Counted from the first letter of the stretch, positions 40,988 through 50,476 are shown. The stretch is DNA of 64,000 nucleotides from JBBROS01 sp965199595 (GCA_965199595.1 OZ241182.1:2728001-2792000); one strand, 5' to 3'. Numbers and translations are program-made. Notes: a model not told the origin generated them from the sequence alone.

Positions 40988-42377
40988 CGCCGATGACGGT
41001 CTGCGGCACGTCATAGGCGTCCAGCGCCGACCAGTGCCGCTCCAGGTCATCCTCGAACAGCCCGCGGGTGAGGCCCGCGACCAGCTTCGGCACCGCCGTG
41101 GTCATCGCGTTGATCGAGGAGCCCGAGGGCCCGAAGCTCATGGTGCTGGCGATGCCGAACAGGTGCACGTCGCGCATCCATCCGGTCTCGCCGGGCCGCC
41201 GCGGCTGCAGCGCGTAGTCCGGGCCCAGATAGGGATAGCGCCCGAGCCGCGCATCCCGTTCGGCTGCCGGCGGATCGTATCGGTCGGACCAGCGGGCGAT
41301 GTTGCCGGCCAGGTGGCGCAGCTCCGGGCGCAGGGCGAAGTCCATGTCCACCCCGGTGCCGCAGATCAGGTAGTCCGCGGTGAACCGCCCGCGCGCCGTC
41401 TCCAGCACGATCCCCTCCGGCGTGTCCCGCGCATCGCTGACGGCGGCGCCGGCCAACAGGCGGAAACCGGGATGGTGGGCGCACCGGTCGTAGGTCGGCT
41501 GTGGAAAGCCCTCCCGCATCCCCAGCACCCGCGCCATGAACCGCCAGCGCCACGCATCCGGCAGCTCCGAAAGATGGCGCAGGAACCCGGCGAAGGTGAT
41601 CAGCCGATAGGGCTGCACCAGCTGCGGCTCGGCCCGGCGGCAGAACACCGTCACCGCCGCCGCCCCGGCCGCCAGCGCGGTCGCCGCATTGTCCATGGCG
41701 GAGGCCCCGGCGCCCAGCACCGCCACACGGCACCCGCGCAGGGATGCGAAGTCGATGGCATCGGCGGTATGCGCCCGCCGCGCCTGCGGCAGGGCGGCGG
41801 CAAACGGCGGCATCCACCAGCGGCCGCACCCGTCCTGCCCGGTCGCCAGCACCACCTTCCGCGCATACCGCACCGCGCCGTTCACCGTCACCGCCAGCAG
41901 CCCGCCCGCCGCCGGGGCGATCTCCGTCACCACGGCATCGTTCTGCACCGGGATCCCGGCGGCATCGCGCACCCAGCCGAGATAGGCGGCCCAGTCCTCC
42001 CGCGCGATCATGCCCAGCGCCTGCCAGTGCTCCGCGCCATGGCGCGCCTCGTGCCAGGCCTGGTAGCCCAGCGAGGGCAGGTCCAGGTCCGGTCCCGTGT
42101 AGTCCTTGGGCGAGCGCAGGGTCTTCATCCGGGCATAGCTCAGCCACGGCCCCTCCGCCCCCCGCGCCGCCCGGTCCACCACCAGGACGTTCGGCACCGT
42201 TGCGCGCAGCAGCCCCATGCCGATGGCGAGGCCGGACTGCCCGCCGCCAACCACCAGCACGTCCAGCGCCGCACGCCCATCCGGCCCCAGGCGCGGCTCC
42301 AGCCAGGGCATGCGCGGGTGCGCCACACACCGCAGGTCGTCCCGCGCCCGCGCGGTCAACAGGTCCATCGGCGTCAT
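40983..42377 (-). CDS. FAD/NAD(P)-binding monooxygenase-like oxidoreductase
   Basis: A 464-residue flavoprotein. The FAD site DVLVVGGGQSGLAIGMGLL is near residue 40 and the NADPH site RVAVLGAGASAMDNAATAL near 215; LICGTGVDMDFA is the ATG-type motif of class B flavin monooxygenases and lysine/ornithine N-hydroxylases. KTLRSPKDYTGPDLDLPSLGYQAW resembles the substrate-side loop of the N-hydroxylase-like group. ATG 42377 overlaps the stop of the ABC ATPase gene (ATGA), so it is the last gene of the importer operon and probably oxidises the imported compound. Confidence 0.82.
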   Translation of the reverse strand: MTPMDLLTARARDDLRCVAHPRMPWLEPRLGPDGRAALDVLVVGGGQSGLAIGMGLLRATVPNVLVVDRAARGAEGPWLSYARMKTLRSPKDYTGPDLDLPSLGYQAWHEARHGAEHWQALGMIAREDWAAYLGWVRDAAGIPVQNDAVVTEIAPAAGGLLAVTVNGAVRYARKVVLATGQDGCGRWWMPPFAAALPQARRAHTADAIDFASLRGCRVAVLGAGASAMDNAATALAAGAAAVTVFCRRAEPQLVQPYRLITFAGFLRHLSELPDAWRWRFMARVLGMREGFPQPTYDRCAHHPGFRLLAGAAVSDARDTPEGIVLETARGRFTADYLICGTGVDMDFALRPELRHLAGNIARWSDRYDPPAAERDARLGRYPYLGPDYALQPRRPGETGWMRDVHLFGIASTMSFGPSGSSINAMTTAVPKLVAGLTRGLFEDDLERHWSALDAYDVPQTVIGG

Positions 42378-44044
42378 CACGCCATCGCCCGTGTTCGCGC
42401 CGTCTCCAGATGCGGGATCGCGTCCAGCAGCGCCTGCGTATAGGGCGCCTGCGGCCGGGCGAACACCGCGGCACTCGGCCCGGCCTCCACCACCAGCCCG
42501 TTCTGCAGCACCACCAGCTCGTCGCACAGCATCCGCACCACGTTCAGGTCGTGGCTGACGAACAGCAGCGCCATGCCGTCCTCGCGCCGCAGCCGGTCCA
42601 GCAGTTGCAGGATCACCGCCTGGATCGACACGTCCAGCGCCGCGGTCGGCTCGTCCAGCACCAGCAGGCGCGGGCGGGTGGCGATGGCGCGGGCAATGCC
42701 GACCCGCGCCTTCTGCCCGCCCGAGAGCTGGTGCGGGTAGCGGCCCAGCAGCGCCGCCGGCAGCCCGGCCCGGTCCGCCGCCTGGTTCACCCTGGCGTCC
42801 AGCGCCGCGCCGTCGCGCATGTGCTCCAGCCGCCGCAGCGGATGGGCGATGCAGTCCCGGGCGGTGAAGCGCGGGTTCAGGCTGTCATGCGGGTCCTGGA
42901 ACACGATCTGCACCTCCCGCCGCCGGGGCGAGCGGTGGAAGTCACGGGCCGGGATGCCGCCGATGGACTCGCCGGCCAGGATCACGTCCCCGGCGCTCGC
43001 GTCGATCAGGCGGCAGATGATGCGGGACAGCGTGCTCTTGCCCGAGCCGCTCTCGCCGACCAGACCGAGGCTGCCGCCCGCCACCAGGTTGAACGACACG
43101 CCGCCCACCGCCTTCACGCCGCCGTCGAACGTCTTGACCAGGTTGCGCACCTGCAGCAGCGGGCCATCGCCGGGCTTGTGCCGGATCGGCCGTGCCACCA
43201 CCGGCGGCGCCTCCTGCGCCCCGCCTTGCGCCCCGCCTTGCGCCAGATCGGCCAGTGTGGAGGTGCGGGTGGGCGAGGCCGCGATCAGGCGGCGCGTGTA
43301 GGGGTGCTGCGGGGCGTCGAACAGGGTGGCGGTGTCGCCCTGCTCCACCACCCGGCCCTGCTCCATCACCGCGATGCGCCCGCAGTAGCGCGCGGCCAGG
43401 CCGAGGTCGTGGGTGATGAGCATGGTGGCCATCCCCCGTGCCGCGGCGATGCCGGCCAGCAGGTCCATCACCGTCTTCTGCGTGGTCACGTCCAGCCCGG
43501 TGGTGGGCTCGTCGGCGATCAGCAGGGCGGGTTCGCAGGCGATGGCCATGGCGATCATCACCCGCTGGCACATGCCGCCCGACAGCTCCGCCGGATAGGC
43601 GCTCATGCGCTGTGCGGCGTCGCGGATCTGCACCGCCTCCAGCGCCGCCAGGGCCCGGCCCCGCGCCTCGCCCGCGGACATGCCGGCATGGGCGCGCAGC
43701 ACGTCCGAGATCTGCTGCCCCACGGTGCGGATCGGGTTCAGCGCCGCCCGCGGGTTCTGGAAGATCATCGAGATCGCCGCCCCCCGAAGCTTCCGCAGCT
43801 CCCCCGGTGCGGCCCGGCTGATGTCCCGCCCACCGAACAGGATCCGCCCCGCGGTCACCCGGCCCGCACGGTCCAGCAGCCGCATCGCCGCCAAGGCCGT
43901 GACGGACTTGCCGGAGCCGCTCTCCCCCACCACGCCCAGGGTCTGCCCGGGCCCGATGGCGAGGCTCACCTCGTGCAGCGCCTGCACCGGGCCATGCCGG
44001 GTCGAGAACCCGACGCCCAGCCCCTCGATGGCGAGTAGGCTCAC
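42377..44044 (-). CDS. peptide-type ABC transporter ATPase, DppD-DppF fusion
   Basis: A 555-residue protein with two complete nucleotide-binding domains. Walker A GESGSGKS occurs twice (about residues 40 and 325), signatures LSGGMCQRV and LSGGQKARVGIARA, and Walker B LLIADEPTTGLD and LLVLDEPTAALD. Each half ends with the oligopeptide-transporter tail (PYTRRLIAA, PYTQALLDAI). The GTG at 44044 (SLLAIEGLGVGF) is chosen as start; the frame is open through three tandem palindromes upstream. It drives the DppBC-like permeases just upstream. Confidence 0.92.
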   Translation of the reverse strand: MSLLAIEGLGVGFSTRHGPVQALHEVSLAIGPGQTLGVVGESGSGKSVTALAAMRLLDRAGRVTAGRILFGGRDISRAAPGELRKLRGAAISMIFQNPRAALNPIRTVGQQISDVLRAHAGMSAGEARGRALAALEAVQIRDAAQRMSAYPAELSGGMCQRVMIAMAIACEPALLIADEPTTGLDVTTQKTVMDLLAGIAAARGMATMLITHDLGLAARYCGRIAVMEQGRVVEQGDTATLFDAPQHPYTRRLIAASPTRTSTLADLAQGGAQGGAQEAPPVVARPIRHKPGDGPLLQVRNLVKTFDGGVKAVGGVSFNLVAGGSLGLVGESGSGKSTLSRIICRLIDASAGDVILAGESIGGIPARDFHRSPRRREVQIVFQDPHDSLNPRFTARDCIAHPLRRLEHMRDGAALDARVNQAADRAGLPAALLGRYPHQLSGGQKARVGIARAIATRPRLLVLDEPTAALDVSIQAVILQLLDRLRREDGMALLFVSHDLNVVRMLCDELVVLQNGLVVEAGPSAAVFARPQAPYTQALLDAIPHLETARTRAMA

Positions 44045-44048
44045 GTGC

Positions 44049-44116
44049 GTGACAAGCGGGCTTGTCACGTCCGTGACAAGCGGACTTGTCACGTCCGTGA
44101 CGAGTCCGCTCGTCAC
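44049..44116. repeat. three tandem 24-bp units, each a 20-bp palindrome, between permease and ATPase genes
   Basis: Units at 44049-44068, 44073-44092 and 44097-44116, separated by GTCC. Each has the form GTGACAAG-CGGG/CGGA-CTTGTCAC; the third varies symmetrically (GTGACGAG/CTCGTCAC), a compensated change. The third unit covers the TGA of the permease gene. Read on the minus strand the units also form an open frame (VTSPLVTD repeats) continuous with the ATPase gene. Confidence 0.85.
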
Positions 44117-44979
44117 GTGCGCATCCGGGGATCGAGGATGTCCCGCAGCCCGTCGCCCAGCAGGTTGAAGCACAGCACGGTCAGCATCAGCGCCAGGCCC
44201 GGGAAGGCCACCAGCCACCACTTGCCGGTGGCGATGAAGCGCGCCCCCTCCGCCACCATGATCCCCCACTCCGGCGTGGGCGCGGTGACGCCGAGCCCGA
44301 TGAACGACAGCCCGGCCGCGTTCAGGATCGCCCAGCCCAGGTTCAGCGAGATCTGCACCGACATGGCGGGCAGCACGTTCGGCAGCAGGAACCGCAGCAC
44401 GACCGAGAGGTGGCTGTCCCCGCAGGCCCGCGCCGCCTCCACCCAGCCGGCATTGCGCCGCACGTTCACCTCGGCCCGGGCGAACCGCACGTAGAACGGC
44501 AGGTTGATGACCGCGGTGGCGATGATCACGTTCTCCACCCGGTTGCCCAGCGCCGCCACCAGCGCCATGGCCAGCACGAACAGCGGGAAGGCCATCAGCA
44601 CGTCGGTGAAGCGGCCGACCCAGCGGTCCAGCGCCCCGCCGGCATAGCCGCACAGCCCGCCCGCCACGGCACCGACCACGAAGGACAGGCTGACGGCGGC
44701 GGCGGCGATGACCAGGTCCAGCCGGGTGCCGACGATCAGGCGGGAGAGGATGTCCCGCCCCAGCTGGTCCGTCCCGGCCCAGTGCAGCACGGTGGGCGGC
44801 TGCAGCGCGATGGAGACGTTGGACGCGACGGGGTCATACGGCGCGATCCAGGGCGCGAACACCGCCAGCAGCACCAGCAGCAGGGTCCCGGCCGCAGCCA
44901 CGGCCGTCACGGGATTGCCGCGCAGCACATACAGGACATGGGACAGGGTGGAGGTGCGCCCGAGGGCCAGCGCGCTCAT
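44113..44979 (-). CDS. peptide-type ABC transporter permease, DppC-like
   Basis: A 288-residue inner-membrane protein. An N-terminal cytoplasmic segment and first helix (TAVAAAGTLLLVLLAVFAPW) precede HWAGTDQLGRDILSRLIVGT, the standard DppC/OppC signature, and four to five further helices. The EAA-type loop that contacts the ATPase is EAARACGDSHLSVVLRFLLPN near residue 180. Its start overlaps the DppB-like stop (ATGA). Confidence 0.93.
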   Translation of the reverse strand: MSALALGRTSTLSHVLYVLRGNPVTAVAAAGTLLLVLLAVFAPWIAPYDPVASNVSIALQPPTVLHWAGTDQLGRDILSRLIVGTRLDLVIAAAAVSLSFVVGAVAGGLCGYAGGALDRWVGRFTDVLMAFPLFVLAMALVAALGNRVENVIIATAVINLPFYVRFARAEVNVRRNAGWVEAARACGDSHLSVVLRFLLPNVLPAMSVQISLNLGWAILNAAGLSFIGLGVTAPTPEWGIMVAEGARFIATGKWWLVAFPGLALMLTVLCFNLLGDGLRDILDPRMRT

Positions 44980-46001
44980 GCAACGGATACCCGCGGATCG
45001 ACAATGCCGTACAGCACGTCGATCGCCACGTTCACCACGACAAAGATGCCGGCCATCAGCAGCACGAAGGCCTGCACCGGCGCGTAGTCGGAAGCGAGCA
45101 GCGCATCGAGCGCGTAGGAGGCGACGCCGGGCCAGGAGAACACCTTTTCCACCAGCACGTTGGCGCCCAGCATGGTGGAGAACACGATGCCGGTGATGGT
45201 CAGCACCGGCAGCAGCGCGTTGCGCAGCGCATAGGCGCCGATGATGCGGGCGCGGGACAGGCCCATCGCCTGCGCGGTGCGGATGAAGTCGCTGCCCAGC
45301 ACCGCCAGCATCGAGCCCCGCGTCATGCGTGCCAGCGGCGCCAGCACGAACAGCGCCATGGTCGTGGCCGGCAGCACCAGCTGGCTGAACGCCGCCGCCC
45401 ACCCCTCCCAGTCCCGCACCAGCGCGAAATCGACCAGGTAGAAGCCGGTGATGGCCGGCGGGGCGGAGGCGAAGATGTCGATCCGCGCCGTGGGGTCCGG
45501 CGCCCAGCCCAGCAGGTAGTAGAACACATAGATCAGCAGCAGCCCGGAGACGAAGGTGGGCACGCACACCCCGGCCGTGCACAGCAGCCGCACCGCGTGG
45601 TCCATCGCCGAGCCCGGCCGCAGCGCCGCCAGCACCCCCAGCGGCACCGAGACCAGCAGCGCGATGAAGAGGGCGCAGAAGGTCAGCTCCAGCGAGGCCG
45701 GCAGGCGGGTCGCAATATCCCTCGCCACCGCCTGCCCGGTGGTCATGGAGCGGCCGAAATCGCCGCGGCCGATATCCCGCAGATACAGCGCCAGCTGCAC
45801 CGGCACCGGCTGATCGAGCCCCATCTGGTGCCGCAGCTGCTCGATCTCCGCCTGGCCGGCGCTGGGCCCGGAGGCGAAGAACACGGCCGGGTCGCCAGGC
45901 AGGACGCGCATCAGGATGAAGGTGATGCACACCACGCCCAGCAGCGCCGGCAGCGAGGCGAGCAGCCGGCGCCCCACCCGCTTCAGGATGGCAACAACCA
46001 T
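44976..46001 (-). CDS. peptide-type ABC transporter permease, DppB-like
   Basis: A 341-residue inner-membrane protein starting VVAILKRVGRRLLASLPALL, with MRVLPGDPA in the first periplasmic loop as usual for DppB/OppB/GsiC. The EAA-type loop is RTAQAMGLSRARIIGAYALRN near residue 225. About six helices. ATG 46001 overlaps the stop of the binding-protein gene (ATGA). A DWEGWAA insertion-like loop near residue 180 is not unusual in this family. Confidence 0.93.
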   Translation of the reverse strand: MVVAILKRVGRRLLASLPALLGVVCITFILMRVLPGDPAVFFASGPSAGQAEIEQLRHQMGLDQPVPVQLALYLRDIGRGDFGRSMTTGQAVARDIATRLPASLELTFCALFIALLVSVPLGVLAALRPGSAMDHAVRLLCTAGVCVPTFVSGLLLIYVFYYLLGWAPDPTARIDIFASAPPAITGFYLVDFALVRDWEGWAAAFSQLVLPATTMALFVLAPLARMTRGSMLAVLGSDFIRTAQAMGLSRARIIGAYALRNALLPVLTITGIVFSTMLGANVLVEKVFSWPGVASYALDALLASDYAPVQAFVLLMAGIFVVVNVAIDVLYGIVDPRVSVA

Positions 46002-47611
46002 CAGACCCGCTTGAGGTCCCTGAAGTCCGCCTGGCGGTAGAATTGGTAGGTGTAGCCCTCCACCGACTTGGCCATGACCGCGTCCTGGTTCGGCTGCCAC
46101 AGCATGATCAATGGCGTCTCCCTCGCCATGATCTCGATCATCTTGCGGCAGTCCTCCTCATACTTCGCGTTATCCGTCTGATAGCGCGCGTCAAGCGTCA
46201 GCGCATCCATCTCGGCGCTTTTCAGCCCGGCAAAATTCCAGCGCTGGTCCCGGGTGAAGTACAGGTAGAAGAAATAATAGGTGTAGGGCAGCCACGCCGT
46301 CGCGCCATCCGTGTAGAACGGCATCTTCTTCTCGGCTTCCAGCGTGTTGAACTCGGCGTCGGGCTTCTTCTGGATCTCGACCTGGATCCCTACCTTGGCC
46401 AGCGCCTCCTTCACCAGCGCCGCCATCGGCTCCGCGGTGGCGGACTGCCCGACCGCGATGGTGAAGGTGGTGGAAAAACCGTTCGGCATCCCCGCCTCCG
46501 CCAGCAGCGCCTTGGCACGCACCAGGTCCGTCCGGTTCGGCATCGTCTGCGGAAAGCTGGTGTCGGGCGGCGTGCCGGACCAGCTGCCGTCATACAGCTT
46601 GTTGCCGCGGCTGAAGATCGAGGCCTTGAACATGTCGTCATACGGCAGGGCCGCCGCCACCGCCTGGCGCACCTTCGGATTGTCGAACGGCGCCACCTGG
46701 TTGTTCATGGTGATGTGGGTGAAGCCGTTGTTCTGCGGGATGGAGGCGACCTTCGCCTTGGCCGACTTCTCCATCGTCGGCATGTCGCTGGCCGCCAGGT
46801 CGATCGAGAGGTCGGCGTCGCCGCGCTCCAGCAGGTTCGCCCGCGTGCCCGGCTCCGGCACCGTCTGGATGATGACCCGGCGGAAGAACGGCAATCCCCC
46901 CACTCCGCCCACCCACTTCTCGTTCCGCCGCAGCACCGTGCTCTCGCCGGGCTTGTGGCTCTCGATGGTGTAGGCGCCCGAAGCCGCGGTGTTGGTCTTC
47001 ATCCACTCCATCGCCCAGGGGTCCTCGGCGGTGGCATGCTGGCGGGCCAGCTTGCTGTTGATCATGATGGTGTAGCAGACGCACAGGTTCGCCAGCGCCA
47101 GCCGGTCCGGCTTGTCCAGCGTGACGGTCACGGTGTGGGGGTCCACGACCTTGAACTGGTCGGCCGAGGTCAGCGACCCCGTGGAGAGCTGCGGCGGCGC
47201 CAGCGACTTCGCGGACACGGCGCGGTCCAGCGACCACTTCACGTCCTCCGCCGTGACCGGGGTGCCGTCGTGCCAGGTGGCGTCGTCGCGCAGGGTGATG
47301 GTGATCAGCTTGCCATCCGGGCTGATGGCGTAGCCCTTGGCCAGCTCCCCGCGGATCACGGCGGGGTCGAAGGTCCAGTTGTCGCCGGAGCGCTTGCGGC
47401 CGAAGGCGAACAGCCGGTCATACACGTTCATGCACACGCCGAACGCCTCGCGCGTGGCGCCGGGCATGGTCGTGTCGAGCGTGTTGATGGTGTTGCCCGT
47501 GACATAGCGCAGGGTCTCCGCCCGCGTCTGGGCAGAGGCAGCGCCGGGCAGCCCGCCGGCAAGTGCGGCGAGCGATGCGCCCTGGAGAACAGTCCGACGG
47601 TTCACAGTCAT
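46001..47611 (-). CDS. peptide-type ABC transporter solute-binding protein, family 5
   Basis: A 536-residue SBP_bac_5 protein heading the importer operon. Tat-type signal MTVNRRTVLQGASLAALAGG, cleavage near ASA-QT. ATWHDGTPVTAEDVKWSLDRAV and LPYDDMFKASIFSRG are family blocks; ETPLIMLWQPNQ is the late block. It is more divergent from the three orphan family-5 proteins of the window than they are from each other. Upstream 197 bases to the next gene should hold the operon promoter. Confidence 0.9.
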   Translation of the reverse strand: MTVNRRTVLQGASLAALAGGLPGAASAQTRAETLRYVTGNTINTLDTTMPGATREAFGVCMNVYDRLFAFGRKRSGDNWTFDPAVIRGELAKGYAISPDGKLITITLRDDATWHDGTPVTAEDVKWSLDRAVSAKSLAPPQLSTGSLTSADQFKVVDPHTVTVTLDKPDRLALANLCVCYTIMINSKLARQHATAEDPWAMEWMKTNTAASGAYTIESHKPGESTVLRRNEKWVGGVGGLPFFRRVIIQTVPEPGTRANLLERGDADLSIDLAASDMPTMEKSAKAKVASIPQNNGFTHITMNNQVAPFDNPKVRQAVAAALPYDDMFKASIFSRGNKLYDGSWSGTPPDTSFPQTMPNRTDLVRAKALLAEAGMPNGFSTTFTIAVGQSATAEPMAALVKEALAKVGIQVEIQKKPDAEFNTLEAEKKMPFYTDGATAWLPYTYYFFYLYFTRDQRWNFAGLKSAEMDALTLDARYQTDNAKYEEDCRKMIEIMARETPLIMLWQPNQDAVMAKSVEGYTYQFYRQADFRDLKRV

Positions 47612-47808
47612 TTGGCACCACCCGAAAAGAGAAAGAGGGCGGCGCTTCATCCCACAGACACGTTTTTCAGAACAGTATGTGATCCCTATCCCAAGCGCAA
47701 TCGCTTGCCCCGGCCGATACGCTGATGGAGAGGCCGGCGACCTGGCCGCAACCAGAACCAGGCCGCACCCGGCCGCCGGACTCTCCAACCCAGCGGGGCG
47801 ACCTCTGC

Positions 47809-48279
47809 CTACCCCTCCGTCGCTGGCGCTTCCGCAGTTGGCGCCTCTCCATTCGGCGCCTCCCCGCTCGGCGCCTCCCCGCTCGGCGCCTCCGGGTCGG
47901 TCGTGTCCTCAGCCGGGTCAGATGAGACCTCCGGGACCTTTGCGATCTCCGGCGCGGGCTCCTTGGCGCGCTCCCGGGCGGCGCTCAGATAGCCGAACAC
48001 CAGCGGGTCATGGCCCTCGAAGACCAGGTGGTACTCCGCACCCATCGCGGCATGGGACGCCTGATCGATCTTGCCCAGCTTCTGGATGACCCAGCCCTCG
48101 CCACGATCCACGGATGTGGGCGGCAGGCTGATGATGTGGCTGGGCGGGCGCTTCTCGTCGCGGCCCCGGTCCGGGCCGCCGCGGCCTCCTTTGCCGTCGC
48201 GCTTGCGCTCGCGGCTGTTCATGTCGAACTGCGCCGGGGCGGCCGTCTTCGTCTTGGGTGTACCAGGTGTCTTAGCCAT
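47809..48279 (-). CDS. hypothetical protein with acidic GEAPS/T repeats at the C terminus
   Basis: A 156-residue protein. Residues 18-45 are very basic (NSRERKRDGKGGRGGPDRGRD), 47-105 form the only folded-looking part (HIISLPPTSVDRGEGWVIQK, ASHAAMGAEYHLVFEGHDPLVF), and the tail repeats GEAPS, GEAPN, GEAPT in tandem, encoded by near-identical 15-base DNA repeats at about 47835-47895. No signal peptide. The highly charged ends suggest nucleic-acid or protein contact, but I do not recognise the family. Confidence 0.65.
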   Translation of the reverse strand: MAKTPGTPKTKTAAPAQFDMNSRERKRDGKGGRGGPDRGRDEKRPPSHIISLPPTSVDRGEGWVIQKLGKIDQASHAAMGAEYHLVFEGHDPLVFGYLSAARERAKEPAPEIAKVPEVSSDPAEDTTDPEAPSGEAPSGEAPNGEAPTAEAPATEG

Positions 48280-48461
48280 GGTGGCCTCCTACTCAGCCGG
48301 GATGGAGCGGCCACTCCTTAGAGGACCCTGGCTGCGGCGCATACAGATGATACGGTCCCGGTCACGAGGCTATGACCGCGCCCGACCCCCCTTGGCCCCC
48401 GCCGGCCCCTCGTCCTAAGCTGGCGGCGTCAGAGGGCGAATGGCCCCGAGGGAGGAACCCG

Positions 48462-49466
48462 ATGCCGACCCGGCTTGCCCGCCGCACCGCACTCGGCCTG
48501 GCTGCGGCTTCAGGCGCCCAGGCGCTCTGGCCCTCGCCCGCCCGTGCCGAACCCGCGGCCGTGACGATCGCCATCCAGTACGGCATCGGCTACCTGCCCG
48601 TCATGATCGCCGACCGCCTCGGCCTGTTCGTGGCCCACGCCAGCAGCGCCGGCATCGAGGCCGCCATCACCCTCACGCGGATGAGCGGCGCCACCGCCAT
48701 CAACGACGCGCTGATCAGCGGCAGCATCGACATCGGCGCCTACGGCCTGCCGGGCATCCTCATCGCCCGGGAGAAGACGCTGCGGAACTACGGCATCCGC
48801 GGCCTCTGCTCCCTCTCCAGACTGCCCTATGGCCTCTACACCAACGTGCCCGCCATCAAGTCGGTGAGCGACATCGGCCCCAATGACCGCATCGCCGTCA
48901 CCGCCCCGAACACCCCGCAGGCCGAGCTGCTCCGCATGGCCGCCGAGACGGCGTTCGGCGATGCGCACCGCCTCGATCCGCAAATGGTCTCGTTGCCGCA
49001 CCCGGATGCGACGATCGCCCTCATGGCCAGCCGCGGCGTCACGCTGTACTTCGCCACGCCGCCCTTCAGCGAGGTGCTGGAGGCCGCACCGGGCATCCAT
49101 CGCGTCACCGGCTCGAAGGAGATCATCGGCGAGGAGGTCACGGGCGCGGTGCTCGGCACCACCGCGAAGTTCGTCAGCCGGCCCGGCCTCGCCAAGGCGA
49201 TGGTCGATGCGCTCGCCGAAGCCAGCGGGATCATCGCCCAAGACCCGGCCCGCGCCGCCGCGCTCTATCTGCAATCCGAACCGACCAGGCTCACGCCCGC
49301 GGAGGTCGAGGCCATCCTGCGGCAGATGGGCGGCCTGTTCGGCACCGCGCCGCGCGGGACCATGGCGTTCGCCACCTTCATGACCAGGCAGAACGAACTC
49401 AAATCGCCGCCCGCCCGCTGGCAGGATGCGTTCTACCCGCCCGCATCCGAGGGAGCCGGCAGTTGA
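48462..49466 (+). CDS. ABC transporter substrate-binding protein, NMT1/SsuA type, Tat-exported
   Basis: A 334-residue periplasmic binding protein. RLARRTALGLAAASGAQALW with ARA-EP is a Tat signal. VTIAIQYGIGYLPVMIADRLGLF matches the NMT1/THI5-like (SsuA/TauA/NrtA) fold, and MSGATAINDALISGSIDIG the second block. No permease gene is adjacent. The TGA overlaps the TTG start of a hydroxyacid dehydrogenase, so uptake and oxidation may be linked. It resembles the protein at 58008. Confidence 0.83.
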   Translation: MPTRLARRTALGLAAASGAQALWPSPARAEPAAVTIAIQYGIGYLPVMIADRLGLFVAHASSAGIEAAITLTRMSGATAINDALISGSIDIGAYGLPGILIAREKTLRNYGIRGLCSLSRLPYGLYTNVPAIKSVSDIGPNDRIAVTAPNTPQAELLRMAAETAFGDAHRLDPQMVSLPHPDATIALMASRGVTLYFATPPFSEVLEAAPGIHRVTGSKEIIGEEVTGAVLGTTAKFVSRPGLAKAMVDALAEASGIIAQDPARAAALYLQSEPTRLTPAEVEAILRQMGGLFGTAPRGTMAFATFMTRQNELKSPPARWQDAFYPPASEGAGS

Positions 49467-50476
49467 GCGGCAACGGCAACCAGCCCACCATCCTGGTCAC
49501 CGCACGCAACGTCGATCCCGCCGCCATCCAGTACCTCGTCGATCACGGCTGCACCGTCCGCCATCCGGACCTGGGGGGCCGGGACCCCGCGGCGGAGACG
49601 CTCCCAGCCCTGCTGCAGGGCGTAGATGGCTGGATCGTCGGCAGCACCGATGTCGGCCACGCGCTGATGGCCGCGAACCCCCGCCTGCAGGTGATCGCCC
49701 GGCGCGGCGTGGGATACGAGCAGATCGACGTGCCCGCCGCGGTGGCGCTGGGCCGCGTCGTGACGATCGCCGCCGGCGGCAACGGGCCCTCCGTCGCGGA
49801 CCATGCCATGGGCCTGATCCTCGCGGTGTCGAAGCAGCTCGTCCTGCTGACGGAGCAGATGCGCCAAGCCGACTGGACATACCGCACCGGCCTCGAACTG
49901 CACGAGAAGACCGTGGGCATCATCGGCCTCGGCCGCATCGGAAAGCTCGTGGCCCGGCGCCTCCGCGGCTTCGGCGTCAGCATCCTCGCCACCGACATCG
50001 CACCAGACCACGCCTTCGCCGCGGCCAACGACGTGAGGCTTACTGACCTCCAGACCCTGTTGCGCGACAGCGACGTCGTCACCATCCACGCCCCCCTCAC
50101 CCCGCTCACCCACAACCTCTTGGATGCCGGCGCACTCGCCGCGATGAAGCCGGGTGCCATCCTCATCAACACCGCCCGCGGCGGCATCGTCGACGAGGCG
50201 GCACTGCTGGCGGCGCTGCGGAGCGGCCATCTCGCGGGCGCCGGGCTGGACGTGTTCTGGGCGGAGAAGGACGCGGGCCACAACGACGCCGCAATGAACC
50301 TGGTGCGCGAGCCGAACGTGGTCGCGACGCCCCACACCGCCGCCGCGACCCGCGAAGGCCTGGCCCGCTCGAACCTCATCGCCGCCAGGACCGTCGTCGC
50401 CATCCTCGAAGGCAGGGCGCCCCCACCGGATTGTCTCGTCGCCGACGGTCGCGCCCGCCAGGCGACGCCCGCATGA
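49463..50476 (+). CDS. D-isomer specific 2-hydroxyacid dehydrogenase (phosphoglycerate dehydrogenase-like)
   Basis: A 337-residue NAD-dependent dehydrogenase. NAD-binding VGIIGLGRIGKLVARRL near residue 150, and the catalytic Arg, Glu and His in NTARGGIVDEAAL, DVFWAE and VATPHTAAAT. It begins with TTG at 49463 overlapping the preceding stop (TTGA). It lacks the C-terminal ACT domain of biosynthetic SerA, so a catabolic or detoxifying role on a 2-hydroxy or 2-oxo acid is likely. The RraA-like gene follows after 34 bases. Confidence 0.9.
   Translation: MSGNGNQPTILVTARNVDPAAIQYLVDHGCTVRHPDLGGRDPAAETLPALLQGVDGWIVGSTDVGHALMAANPRLQVIARRGVGYEQIDVPAAVALGRVVTIAAGGNGPSVADHAMGLILAVSKQLVLLTEQMRQADWTYRTGLELHEKTVGIIGLGRIGKLVARRLRGFGVSILATDIAPDHAFAAANDVRLTDLQTLLRDSDVVTIHAPLTPLTHNLLDAGALAAMKPGAILINTARGGIVDEAALLAALRSGHLAGAGLDVFWAEKDAGHNDAAMNLVREPNVVATPHTAAATREGLARSNLIAARTVVAILEGRAPPPDCLVADGRARQATPA

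Noticed and set aside
44049..44116. Tandem repeats considered as a CRISPR array.
   Set aside because: Only three units with 4-base spacing, no spacers and no cas genes; the units are palindromes in an operon junction.
46043..47725. A 560-codon + strand frame opposite the family-5 binding protein.
   Set aside because: Arg/Gly/His-rich shadow; no start signal; the minus strand has a Tat signal and family motifs.
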